DNA of 64,000 bases from an uncultured Sphaerochaeta sp. Its GTDB lineage: Bacteria; Spirochaetota; Spirochaetia; Sphaerochaetales; Sphaerochaetaceae. The translations under genes and the position numbers were made by a program. The stretch spans positions 2,877,715-2,941,714 of the forward strand of contig NZ_OY781873.1 of the NCBI RefSeq assembly GCF_963677075.1, read 5' to 3'. Shown here in pieces: positions 43,597-51,926 of this stretch (within the stretch, counting starts at the first letter, position 1; each line of letters starts with the position of its first letter). Under the pieces are notes generated by a model. It was not told the DNA's origin. It worked only from the letters and a program-made list of their open reading frames with translations, and made no database searches.

Positions 43597-44295
43597 TTAC
43601 CGATCTACTCTGGGAAATCCCTGTTTCTCACCCCAGCCAAAGGGATCTTCCCTCCACGAGGTAAGCAATCTTGCTTCCTCACTGTTCACATACCCTGTCT
43701 CCTGGGCACTAGCAACCATTACATCATAGTCAAGAATGGTAAAGAATATGCATGCAGGGTCCAAGGAGGCAAAGGCTTCCTGGGCTGTGGCAAATCCATA
43801 GGTGAAGATTGCCAAGGTATAGGGACAAACACCTTCTGCTTTAGCAATCGCCTGAACTGCCTTGATGGAAGATCCCCCGGTGGAGATCAAATCCTCAATA
43901 AGGAGCACTTTGGCACCAGCATAGGTACCTCCTTGCCCAAGCCCTTCGATCTGTTGACCAAGCCCATGGTCCTTGCCGGAACTTCGTACATAGCTCAATG
44001 GTTTCTCGAGTCGGTCTGCCAAGGTGGTTGCATGAGGAATGCCAGCAGTTGCAGTTCCTGCGATGTTATCTGGGTCAAAATCAAGACTCTTCAGCATTGC
44101 AGCAAAAGCCTCACTGACCAGCTTTCGGGCTCCACTTTCGGCAAGCAGTCGCCTGTTGTCATTGTAAATGGGCATACGGTAGCCGCTTGCCCAAGTGAAA
44201 GGATCTTGCACTTGGAGTCGGATTGCGCCAAGCTCCAAGGCTTTCTTTGCCAGAATCGGTCCATAATGGTTTGTAATATCTTCAATATGTTTCAT
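43597..44295 (-). CDS. pyrE: Orotate phosphoribosyltransferase
   Basis: This 232-residue protein has the PRPP-binding motif VLLIEDLISTGGSS near residue 128, the flexible loop VRSSGKDHGLGQQIEG and the FTWASGYRMPIYNDNR substrate segment. It adds ribose phosphate to orotate. It lies 17 bases after pyrBI. Confidence 0.94.
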   Translation of the reverse strand: MKHIEDITNHYGPILAKKALELGAIRLQVQDPFTWASGYRMPIYNDNRRLLAESGARKLVSEAFAAMLKSLDFDPDNIAGTATAGIPHATTLADRLEKPLSYVRSSGKDHGLGQQIEGLGQGGTYAGAKVLLIEDLISTGGSSIKAVQAIAKAEGVCPYTLAIFTYGFATAQEAFASLDPACIFFTILDYDVMVASAQETGYVNSEEARLLTSWREDPFGWGEKQGFPRVDR

Positions 44296-44312
44296 GGTAT
44301 CTCCAGTGTAGC

Positions 44313-45914
44313 CTATTTATTTCCACGCTTCCAGATTTCCTTGAAGGTGTGTGTCTTGTTACAGAATGCACAGACAAAGGTGTTGTCCTTGGTTCGATGG
44401 AACATGGCTGGAACCCCCTCTCCCTGGTCAGGGTGGGAGATGCATGCCTCATTCGTGCAAGCCAGATCCTCAAAGTTATAGATGCGGGGGGGAAGATGCA
44501 AGCGGAATTTATTGATGACCCTCCCATCCTTGATCAGGTTCAGCGTACAACCAGGAGCCACTGCACTCAAACGCTTGAGTTGCTTACGGTCAAGACTGTA
44601 CTCACCGGGGCGAAAGATGATTCCTTTGAAGATGTCTTCCTGGCCACTGGTACTTACCCACTCTCCACCTTTGTAGGCGTCCAAGCCAAGCACACTGCTG
44701 ATAAGCCTCATATGCCTCCTGATCTCGCCTGGGCTGTCTCCCTTGAGAATATGGTCGATAACCAAGCCATTTCGAATTGGTTGCACGCCTTCACTCACCC
44801 GCTTCTCTTTTGTTTCCCGGGAGTGCAAGTCTACCTCTGTAATGTAGTCTTCGCTCTCATACACTACCTTTTTAGCCACTGGGACAAATTCGCTGCCGAT
44901 TTTTCCTGCAAGCAGTGAAAGCAATACAATCCTTACATACATACCGTTGATCGATTGTCGTTCCCACCCATTGAGGGGTGTGTCATCAAGGAAGGTGGGA
45001 ATTGTAGGAGTTACCTTGTGCCGTGGAAGCGGGTGATAGAAGGTGGTACCTTTCTTGATTCTGTCCAGGAACTCTTCCCGGAATGTAATGGAACGACGTA
45101 GCTCTTCCTGCCGCTGGAGGATCCTGTCCCCCATTCGCTCCAGTTGTGGTCGGGTGAAGTACCACTTGGAAGCCACATCAGGTTGCTCAAGGTATTCTTC
45201 GATGGAAGAGAAGATGCGAACTTGGTAACCATTTTCTTCCATCCTGTTCACGTAGACTTCCGGCATTGCCAGCTCTACGGGGGCTACCAAATCAACCTTG
45301 ACCTGCTTGAATATTTTCAGACCATCAGCTTTTGAGTGCACGGTTCGTCCGTGGAAGAGATCCCCTACCAATGCAAGATGCAATTCCTCGTTACTCCATT
45401 GGTTGTCTTCAAGAAAGGTGAACTCATCAAGCAATTCCTGGGTAGGGTGTTCATGCTTCCCATCCCCTGCATTGATGAATACCGGTTTGCGATAGAGTTT
45501 ATTTCGCTCTGCATAAGCGGCGCAGGCCTCTTCCAGATGCCTGGTAACACCCTCAACCTTGCTGCGGATGATGAAGATGGTATTCTCATATCCACTCAGG
45601 GTATTGAAGGTATCGGCATAGCTCTCTCCCTTGTTGAAGGAAGAACTGTCGCTGTTCAGCTCAGAAACTTTTGCATGATGGAAGTTGGCTGCATTCTTGA
45701 AAGATTCCTTGGTCCTGGTACTGTCTTCCAGGAACACTTCATAGATACCGAAATCCCTATCATCAATTCTAAAAGGAGCGAGCTTCTCTTCATCTCTTAT
45801 CTCCATCGCTTGCTTGAGAACACGTACCTGTTCGAAGAGATACATACGTTCTTCCTTGGAAAAATCCTCAATAACACACAACGATCGCCCTGCAAATGCA
45901 TTCTGTTTTTCCAT
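44313..45914 (-). CDS. pyrBI: Fused aspartate carbamoyltransferase, catalytic plus regulatory (PyrB-PyrI)
   Basis: This 533-residue protein starts with a PyrB catalytic chain: carbamoyl phosphate motif EDSTRTKESFKNAA and YFTRPQLERM. From about residue 350 it continues as a PyrI regulatory chain ending in the zinc site CTNEACISHPDQG...CAFC. It makes carbamoyl aspartate and is probably inhibited by CTP through the PyrI part. The same fusion is known from Thermotoga maritima and Treponema. GAAGGAG precedes the ATG and directly follows the U-tract of a terminator, so expression depends on anti-termination. Confidence 0.94.
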   Translation of the reverse strand: MEKQNAFAGRSLCVIEDFSKEERMYLFEQVRVLKQAMEIRDEEKLAPFRIDDRDFGIYEVFLEDSTRTKESFKNAANFHHAKVSELNSDSSSFNKGESYADTFNTLSGYENTIFIIRSKVEGVTRHLEEACAAYAERNKLYRKPVFINAGDGKHEHPTQELLDEFTFLEDNQWSNEELHLALVGDLFHGRTVHSKADGLKIFKQVKVDLVAPVELAMPEVYVNRMEENGYQVRIFSSIEEYLEQPDVASKWYFTRPQLERMGDRILQRQEELRRSITFREEFLDRIKKGTTFYHPLPRHKVTPTIPTFLDDTPLNGWERQSINGMYVRIVLLSLLAGKIGSEFVPVAKKVVYESEDYITEVDLHSRETKEKRVSEGVQPIRNGLVIDHILKGDSPGEIRRHMRLISSVLGLDAYKGGEWVSTSGQEDIFKGIIFRPGEYSLDRKQLKRLSAVAPGCTLNLIKDGRVINKFRLHLPPRIYNFEDLACTNEACISHPDQGEGVPAMFHRTKDNTFVCAFCNKTHTFKEIWKRGNK

Positions 45915-45925
45915 CTTGACTCCTT

Positions 45926-45954
45926 CAAAAAAAAAGCCGGCCCTACGACCGACT
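45926..45954 (-). terminator. Terminator (attenuator) in the pyrBI leader
   Basis: On the minus strand AGTCGGTC (45954-45947) pairs with GGCCGGCT (45942-45935), including two G-U pairs, around the loop GTAG, followed by eight further T. The loop contains the stop codon of the leader ORF. The pyrBI Shine-Dalgarno follows at once. Confidence 0.85.
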
Positions 45955-46029
45955 CTTCACTACACTATCATATTGAGGGGATTCCCATTCCAGAGCGTTA
46001 CACGCAACACTGTTTCGTTTCTTGCCCAT
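45943..46029 (-). CDS. Putative 28-residue pyrimidine leader peptide
   Basis: ATG 46029 follows AGGAGG at a spacing of about six bases. The 28-codon frame starts MGKKRNSVACNALEWE, ends SVVKSRS and stops at TAG inside the terminator loop before pyrBI. In enterobacteria, coupling of ribosome and polymerase on the pyrBI leader prevents termination when UTP is low. The arrangement here would do the same: a ribosome close behind the polymerase covers the left arm of the stem. The peptide is not similar to E. coli PyrL. Role inferred from layout. Confidence 0.72.
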   Translation of the reverse strand: MGKKRNSVACNALEWESPQYDSVVKSRS

Positions 46030-46065
46030 GAGCTCCCTCCTACTTATAACTTCTGGAAAACCATA

Positions 46066-46085
46066 ACAGAGAGTAGGTTCTCTGT
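46066..46085 (-). terminator. Hairpin after wzc
   Basis: ACAGAGA and TCTCTGT form a perfect seven-base-pair stem around a six-base loop, seven bases after the wzc stop. On the minus strand TATGGTTTT follows, so termination is likely weak. I found no convincing promoter between it and the pyr leader ORF. Confidence 0.55.
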
Positions 46086-46091
46086 CTAGGG

Positions 46092-48650
46092 TTACTCCTC
46101 AATTTTCTTGCCAACAGCATCTGTGTCATTCTCGATGTCAGAGAGACTCATCAAATCCTCTTTCACTGGAGCTGTCGTTTTCTGAGGGTCCTCTTGTTTT
46201 GCAACAGGGACCTCCACTCGCTTGGTCTCCTTGGGCTGCGTGTTCGCACTCTCGCGTTCTGCTTCCACCCACTCTGTAATAGTCTCATATGCTGAATCAG
46301 GGCCAAAAGCAAGCACTGCATCAAACTGTTCTGGAGAAATCTTACCACGATTCTTCAAATCACGTTTGTACATTTTTCGATACCAACCATTCGATCGTTT
46401 ACGAATATGGTGTTTTCGACGTTTTTTCAGTTTTCCACTCGTACCCTCAGCACTGTACCTAGATGCGTAGGAACCATATCCGTAGCCCTTGCCATATCCG
46501 TAGCCGTATCCATAGCGGTATCCCGTTCCAACCGAGCCGGGAACAACACCGTTGAAGACTACACCACTGATGGGGACATTTGCCGTTCTCAAGCTACTGA
46601 TCAGATCGAAGAGAGATCCCTTGCTGGTGATACCTGCACGTACAGTGATGATCAGGCCATCAACATGTTTGCTGATGGAGAGCAACTCACTGGCAGAGTC
46701 CAATGGAGGTGCGTCGATAATGACAAAGTCATAGACACTTTCCAAGTAGTGAATCAGTTGAGTATACCGTGGATTGGAGAAGATGCCGGCATGCACCAAG
46801 GGGGCATTGCCTGGAGGCAACAAGTGCAGCTCGGGAACCTTTTCAATTGGCCTGAGGATACACTCCTCAAGCGTTGCCTTCTTGGTAACATAATCCACCA
46901 AGCCCACTTCACGGTGCTTTAAACGGAAATAGCGCTCCATACTGGGAAGACGAAGGTCCCCATCAAGCACCAACACTTTACTTCCCATTTGGGCCAATGC
47001 GATGGCTATATTCCCAATGATGGTACTCTTCCCTTCCGCCATGGAACAGGAAGTAATGGAGAACACATGTTTCTCGCTCCGGTTGTAGAGCATATTTGCT
47101 ACCAGCTTGAACCGCTCTGATTCAAAGGAGAGCGGATCATTATGTACAATAAGCGTTGGATACAGATCGAGAGGAGAGACCTTCATCATGGGGATCCACC
47201 CCAAAATTGGAACATCCTTGCCTACAATTTTCTGAATCTGTTGCTCTGTCTGGATGGATACATCCAAGGCCTCAATGGCCAAGGTAAGCAAAAGGCCGAA
47301 GGCCGCCCCCAGCAACACTGCAACAGCCAAGATCAAGAGCCTGTTCGGGCTGACAGGATTACGTGGAAGGATTGCCTCATCAACAACCGTGACATTACCG
47401 CTTACCGAAGCTTCGATGAGTTTCACTTCTTCCAACATCTCCCGTAGCTTCAATCCTATAGCTTCATAGATCTGGACATCCCTCTGCAACTCAGAGAGCC
47501 GTCGCTCCAAGACCGGTAGTTGGGAGAGCTCGGAGATGAATACTGCTCCACGCTCCTCCAATATCTGGATACCGACCTCAGTGGTGAGCGCTTGCACAAT
47601 TGCTTGTGTATTATTCTCATTCCCGTATGACCGGGTTAGTAGGGAAACACGGTCAAGCAGGTCCTTATTCAATTGATTTATCGCACTGCTGATCACATAG
47701 GTGCGGGAGGAAGAATCCATGGGCATAGAGACCTGCGTTTGGGTTGTTGAAGGGTTGCTCAGGGATTCATACATGGTCAATTCTGTTTTCCATGCCGCAA
47801 GATCGCTCAGCTTATCTGCAACTACAGGATCTTTACGTATTGCATCAAGAGACAGGACTCCTTCAACACCTGACTCACGAAGCCCTTCGTTGTATGCATC
47901 CAGAAACACCATTGCTTCCTGCAATTGCAGTTTTAAGGGTTCCAGGCGTAGCGTGTAATAGGAAATCTGTTCAACCAATAAAGAACTCTTGTCGGTGAGT
48001 TGAATGATGTCGCTGTTTTCCCTGAAGTCACCCAAGGCATCCCCTGCAGCAGTAAGTGCTTGATCGTTGATGGGAATCTGGGATTCGATAAACTCACGTT
48101 GTGCAGTTTTTGAGTTCTTGGCAATGCCGGTCAGAAGTGTATCATAACTTGAGGCAAGTGCATTGGCGAAATCACGTGCGAATGCGGGGTTTTCATCGGT
48201 AACCTTGATCCTCACAATGTTGGTATCTTTGACCGTGGAAACCACAATCCGCTCTTTAAGATTACCCAAGACAAGCTTATCCCGGTAATCAAAGCCATCT
48301 GAATTCGTGTATTGCGATAAATCCAACGTACTGAGGGCATAGTCGATATTGCTTCGACTGGTGATCAACTCGACTTCCGTGGCAATCTTCGTACTTGAAG
48401 CCGATATATCCATCAATGATTCGAAAGAAGAGGAAGTTTGGATAGGATCTACCAAGACAGACACTTCCGACTCATACTGGGGAATGGCAACCTGCAAATA
48501 GCCGAAGGCAAGCCCTACAACTAGGATAAAGCCTACAAAGAACCAGCGCAGACGCTTATGAAAGATGTGAAGCAGCTCTGCAATGGAAATTCCCTCTTCC
48601 CCTGCATCAAAGGGACTAATTGACTGTGTATACTCTTCCTGCTGACTCAT
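46092..48650 (-). CDS. wzc: Wzc-like polysaccharide co-polymerase/tyrosine autokinase
   Basis: This 852-residue protein has two membrane helices (about residues 34-53 and 433-453) enclosing a long coiled periplasmic Wzz/GNVR domain, and a cytoplasmic BY-kinase with Walker A SMAEGKSTI, Walker A' VLVLDGDLRLPS and Walker B FVIIDAPP. A Tyr-Gly cluster (GYRYGYGYGYGKGYGYGSY, about residues 710-728) is the likely autophosphorylation site. Unusually, about 117 further residues follow it: a very basic stretch, then an acidic tail. It controls chain length and export of a capsule or exopolysaccharide with the gene upstream. Confidence 0.9.
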   Translation of the reverse strand: MSQQEEYTQSISPFDAGEEGISIAELLHIFHKRLRWFFVGFILVVGLAFGYLQVAIPQYESEVSVLVDPIQTSSSFESLMDISASSTKIATEVELITSRSNIDYALSTLDLSQYTNSDGFDYRDKLVLGNLKERIVVSTVKDTNIVRIKVTDENPAFARDFANALASSYDTLLTGIAKNSKTAQREFIESQIPINDQALTAAGDALGDFRENSDIIQLTDKSSLLVEQISYYTLRLEPLKLQLQEAMVFLDAYNEGLRESGVEGVLSLDAIRKDPVVADKLSDLAAWKTELTMYESLSNPSTTQTQVSMPMDSSSRTYVISSAINQLNKDLLDRVSLLTRSYGNENNTQAIVQALTTEVGIQILEERGAVFISELSQLPVLERRLSELQRDVQIYEAIGLKLREMLEEVKLIEASVSGNVTVVDEAILPRNPVSPNRLLILAVAVLLGAAFGLLLTLAIEALDVSIQTEQQIQKIVGKDVPILGWIPMMKVSPLDLYPTLIVHNDPLSFESERFKLVANMLYNRSEKHVFSITSCSMAEGKSTIIGNIAIALAQMGSKVLVLDGDLRLPSMERYFRLKHREVGLVDYVTKKATLEECILRPIEKVPELHLLPPGNAPLVHAGIFSNPRYTQLIHYLESVYDFVIIDAPPLDSASELLSISKHVDGLIITVRAGITSKGSLFDLISSLRTANVPISGVVFNGVVPGSVGTGYRYGYGYGYGKGYGYGSYASRYSAEGTSGKLKKRRKHHIRKRSNGWYRKMYKRDLKNRGKISPEQFDAVLAFGPDSAYETITEWVEAERESANTQPKETKRVEVPVAKQEDPQKTTAPVKEDLMSLSDIENDTDAVGKKIEE

Positions 48651-48659
48651 CTGCTTCTC

Positions 48660-50249
48660 CTACAGGCTCTTGGAATCCAAGATAATGTTCACAACCGTGG
48701 CAACAATTCCCAGGATGGAACTTACCAAGCCTATGATGGCGACCGTAGGAGCAATGTCCCTGGCCAAGGTCTCTTTAGCGACTGCTATAGTGGTCTCTGG
48801 GAGAATTGGGTCTCCCAATGCAATGGTCTTGCCATCAGGACCCTGCACTTTCACCTCTGACGGGTAAGCGGCATCGTCACTCAACCCACCAGCAAGGGAA
48901 AGATAGTAATTCACTGTTTTATCCGGTACGTACGCAAATACCCCGGGGCGGACCACCCCACCACTGACGGTCACCAAGCGTTGTGTGAAGGGAATCAAAA
49001 GTGTATCGTCGCTCTGTATCTGCATCGACTGATTCTCATCCTCACCATAGAGTATGCTCTGGATATTGAGAGGAATGCGATTGCCGGAACGAAGCAGGTA
49101 GGCTCCTTCCAGATCACTTACAGCAAGAAACCGGGAAGAGAGAGAGCTAAGCATCTGCTTCATACTCTCTCCGGGATAGAATTGGTAAAAAATTCTTCCA
49201 GAAGGATAGCCAACCAACGCAGTGGTGGAAAGAGAATCATATACCTCACTGGAGGAAACGGCTCCTTCAATGGTGACTGTCTGGAGGCTGGGTTGCTGCG
49301 CGTCAACAATCACTTGATCAAGATGGGATAGTCTATAATCGGGTTGCTCAAGCAAATTGACATACTGTACATACCAAGCACCGCTATCCGGGTTATACCG
49401 TTGAATCCTGATGTTCTGCACATCAGCCGATGAGAGGAGTCCTCCTCCATAGGTAGTTAAAAGATCTTCCAGGCGATCCGAATCCAAGAGTTGATAGGTA
49501 CCTTCCTCATATACCCGGCCGCTGAGCATAACCAAAGTATCACAACGCTCAAGGGTAATGACATCACCACTTCTGAGCAGCGGATCCTCCTCCAGAACAC
49601 CCTCGCGCATTGCTTTGTACAGGTCAAACACTTCCTCACTACCATCAGTGTGAAGAATGCGGACATCCCTGGTTGAAGCATAGGGGGTTGCATTTTGGAG
49701 CACTTCCGAGAGACGCGTAAGCCCCCAAGCGGGGACCACTCTTGTTCCTACCACCTCTCCTACCACCGAAACCATGAAGGAACCGGTTCGTATGAAAACA
49801 AGTTGTGGATTGGAATAACTATAATAGGTACGTACCATATCATAGATGGCTTTCCTGACCTGTGAAAAGGTTTTATCTTTTCCATCAATGGTTCCAAGGC
49901 CTGGAATGGAGACACTACTCGACTCATCCACTTGCAAGTCAACCGTTACACTTTTCATACCATCCAGATAGACCAAGCGGAAGGTGTCGCCAGGAGTAAC
50001 AGGATATGAACCATTGCTTACAGCACTCAGCAACCGTTGCTCTTCGTCATATATAGGGACCTCGGAAAGAAGCCCAAGCTGGGCAGAAAATGACTGGACT
50101 TCTAGATTTTCCACACTGGAGAATACTTTCTCCTGAGGTCCAAACAAGGGGCTGCGTATAACCAAACCGGTTTCTTCTGCCCCCAATGAGAATGTACAAC
50201 ACATCAAGAGAATGAGTACAATTACTATATGTGCTCGAGTTTTATTCAT
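48660..50249 (-). CDS. Wza-like polysaccharide export protein with SLBB domains
   Basis: This 529-residue protein has a signal peptide without lipobox (ending TFSLGAEE), a Poly_export domain (YPVTPGDTFRLVYL, VSIPGLGTIDGKDKTFSQVRKAI), then SLBB-type segments (VVGEVVGTRVVPAWGLTRLSEVL, LSGRVYEEGTYQLLDSDRLEDLL, VTVSGGVVRPGVFAYVP). A C-terminal membrane helix (residues 500-525) ends the chain, so it could span or anchor in a membrane differently from E. coli Wza. ATG 50249 has AAGG eight bases upstream. It is transcribed with wzc, nine bases apart. Confidence 0.86.
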   Translation of the reverse strand: MNKTRAHIVIVLILLMCCTFSLGAEETGLVIRSPLFGPQEKVFSSVENLEVQSFSAQLGLLSEVPIYDEEQRLLSAVSNGSYPVTPGDTFRLVYLDGMKSVTVDLQVDESSSVSIPGLGTIDGKDKTFSQVRKAIYDMVRTYYSYSNPQLVFIRTGSFMVSVVGEVVGTRVVPAWGLTRLSEVLQNATPYASTRDVRILHTDGSEEVFDLYKAMREGVLEEDPLLRSGDVITLERCDTLVMLSGRVYEEGTYQLLDSDRLEDLLTTYGGGLLSSADVQNIRIQRYNPDSGAWYVQYVNLLEQPDYRLSHLDQVIVDAQQPSLQTVTIEGAVSSSEVYDSLSTTALVGYPSGRIFYQFYPGESMKQMLSSLSSRFLAVSDLEGAYLLRSGNRIPLNIQSILYGEDENQSMQIQSDDTLLIPFTQRLVTVSGGVVRPGVFAYVPDKTVNYYLSLAGGLSDDAAYPSEVKVQGPDGKTIALGDPILPETTIAVAKETLARDIAPTVAIIGLVSSILGIVATVVNIILDSKSL

Positions 50250-50397
50250 GCAATAATCCTTCATAACGAGTAGGCAACATACAAACAGGAAAAGCTAGTC
50301 GATATATCCTATCACTTGCGGTTCTATGGCACAAGTCTCATTTTGCGTCCATATGCTTCCTTGCCAACACTATTTCCAAGCAAATTTCGCTGTCTTT

Positions 50398-50487
50398 TTG
50401 TTGCATATACCATGCAACAATTGCTCGTTTAGCTTATTTTGCGACATTTTTGGCACCATTATGCAACAATTCATGCACTTTGCAACA
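50398..50487. repeat. Cluster of TGCAACA sites upstream of the export operon
   Basis: TTGTTGCAT (50398-50406) and ATGCAACAA (50412-50420) form a perfect inverted repeat with a five-base spacer. ATGCAACAATT occurs at 50412-50422 and again at 50461-50471, and TTGCAACA at 50480-50487. The sites lie in the 484-base gap between the divergent polysaccharide export and BMP operons; no gene is seen in that gap. They look like operator sites for an unknown regulator. Confidence 0.6.
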
Positions 50488-50638
50488 GATACTGCCACCA
50501 ATGCCATACTTTTTGCACAAAATCATAAAAAAACTCATATTTCGGTAAAATGAATTTTTATCACTACATTTTTAAATTTACCTAGAATTGTACTAAGTTT
50601 AATGCGTTTTCCATCGCTAAAGGTTTATCAATAATGTT

Positions 50639-50667
50639 TTGACAGCAGGAAAAACGTCCCGTATAAT
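50639..50667 (+). promoter_or_regulatory. Perfect-consensus promoter of the BMP importer operon
   Basis: TTGACA (50639-50644), a 17-base spacer and TATAAT (50662-50667) match the sigma-70 consensus at all twelve positions. The leader is about 60 bases. Confidence 0.9.
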
Positions 50668-50675
50668 TTGAAACA

Positions 50676-50701
50676 GTTGAGGTTCTTCGAGTACCATCAA
50701 C
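50676..50701 (+). other. 5'-terminal hairpin in the BMP operon leader
   Basis: GTTGAGGT (50676-50683) can pair with ACC-A-TCAAC (50693-50701, one bulged A). It lies at the predicted mRNA 5' end and may protect the transcript from decay. Confidence 0.5.
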
Positions 50702-50733
50702 GACATCACGCAATCTTTTGTAAGGAGAGAAAC

Positions 50734-51825
50734 ATGAAAAAGAGCATTGTCTTTCTGTTGATCATGCTGTTGGCCACTTCCTTTGTATTTGCACAGGGAG
50801 CAAAAGAGGCCACCGATGCTGCAGATGCACCCCTCAAGGTAGGTGTCATCTACATCAGTCCCCCTGGAGATATGGGGTACTCCTACATGCATGACCAGGG
50901 CACTATTGCTATGGAAGAGCATTTCGGGGACAAGGTCGAGGTCATTCGCATGGAAGGTATCCCTGAGAATGAGAGTAGCGAACGTGTCATGGAGAGCCTC
51001 ATCGATGAAGGATGCAAAGTCATTTTTGCAAACTCTTACAACTACCAGCAGTATATGCTGAATGTTGCCGAGAGATATCCTGACGTCTACTTCGAGCACT
51101 GCTCCGGATACCTCTCCGCTGACAACATGTCCAACTACTTCGGAAGAATGTATCAGATGCGTTACCTCTCCGGTATGATCGCTGCTGAAATGTCTCTTTC
51201 TGGAAAGATTGGTTATGTAGGTGCTTACGACACTCCTGAAGTTGTACGTGGAATCAACGCATTCACCCTTGGTGCACGCGCTGTGAATCCCGCTGCAACA
51301 GTGACGGTTGTTTGGACCAACACTTGGTTTGACCCTTCCCTCGAGCGTCAGGGCGCAGTAGCTTTGCTTGACCAGGGTTGTGACGTTATTGCACAGCATC
51401 AGGATACCACTGAACCTGCAAAGGCAGCTATCGAACGCGGCAAGTACGCAATCGGTTACAATGCTGACTTCCGCAAGATTGTTGGCGATGACCACGTTCT
51501 GGTCTCCCCAATGTGGAACTGGGGCAACTATATGATTCCTGCTGTACAGAGTGTGCTTGATGGCACATGGGAAAGCCAGAGTTATTGGGGTGGCCTCGAG
51601 GACGAGATGATCCATCTTTCCCCGATTTCCCCATTGGTACCACAGGATGTAGTCGACGAAGTCATGGCTGTCCAGGACAAGATCCATGATGGCGAATGGG
51701 ACGTATTCTGGGGCAATCTTAAGGACAACACCGGTGCTGTCCGCCAGAAAGCAGGCGAGAAGATGAGTGACGATGCAATGCTCACCATGGACTGGTTTGT
51801 TGAAGGCGTTATCGGTAGCGTCTGA
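50734..51825 (+). CDS. BMP-family ABC importer binding protein
   Basis: This 363-residue protein has a signal peptide ending VFAQGAKE with no lipobox cysteine, unlike the BMP lipoproteins of Borrelia and Treponema. The mature part has the BMP pattern GVIYISPPGDMGYSYMHDQG, IFANSYNYQQYM, GKIGYVGAYDTPEVVRGINAF and GCDVIAQHQDTTEP. BMP proteins such as PnrA bind purine nucleosides; some serve other ligands. AAGGAG precedes the ATG. Three transporter genes follow after a hairpin. Confidence 0.9.
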   Translation: MKKSIVFLLIMLLATSFVFAQGAKEATDAADAPLKVGVIYISPPGDMGYSYMHDQGTIAMEEHFGDKVEVIRMEGIPENESSERVMESLIDEGCKVIFANSYNYQQYMLNVAERYPDVYFEHCSGYLSADNMSNYFGRMYQMRYLSGMIAAEMSLSGKIGYVGAYDTPEVVRGINAFTLGARAVNPAATVTVVWTNTWFDPSLERQGAVALLDQGCDVIAQHQDTTEPAKAAIERGKYAIGYNADFRKIVGDDHVLVSPMWNWGNYMIPAVQSVLDGTWESQSYWGGLEDEMIHLSPISPLVPQDVVDEVMAVQDKIHDGEWDVFWGNLKDNTGAVRQKAGEKMSDDAMLTMDWFVEGVIGSV

Positions 51826-51846
51826 TTTTAGGATTTCCTATTGGAT

Positions 51847-51870
51847 AGGGGCGGGCTACTGCCCGCCTCT
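51847..51870 (+). other. Intercistronic hairpin after the BMP binding-protein gene
   Basis: AGGGGCGGGC (51847-51856) pairs with GCCCGCCTCT (51861-51870) around TACT; no U-tract follows. It probably stabilises the upstream message or causes partial termination. Confidence 0.8.
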
Positions 51871-51926
51871 ACTTGATTAAAGACTTTTCTTGCCTTGTTT
51901 CTGAGGCAAACGTAAGTGGACAGAAC

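Noticed and set aside
43573..44481. 302-codon plus-strand frame opposite pyrE
   Set aside because: It lies opposite a clear pyrE with complete motifs and has no family resemblance of its own.
45915..46090. PyrR-binding attenuator upstream of pyrBI
   Set aside because: No PyrR-binding loop consensus and no anti-antiterminator were seen, and no pyrR gene is near. The leader ORF with its stop in the terminator loop fits a translation-coupled mechanism.
50326..50553. 75-codon plus-strand frame in the 484-base gap
   Set aside because: No ribosome-binding site or protein-like composition, and it spans the TGCAACA regulatory repeats.
50617..51687. 356-codon minus-strand frame opposite the BMP binding-protein gene
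   Set aside because: The plus frame has signal peptide, family motifs, promoter and ribosome-binding site. The antisense frame has none and no recognisable domain.
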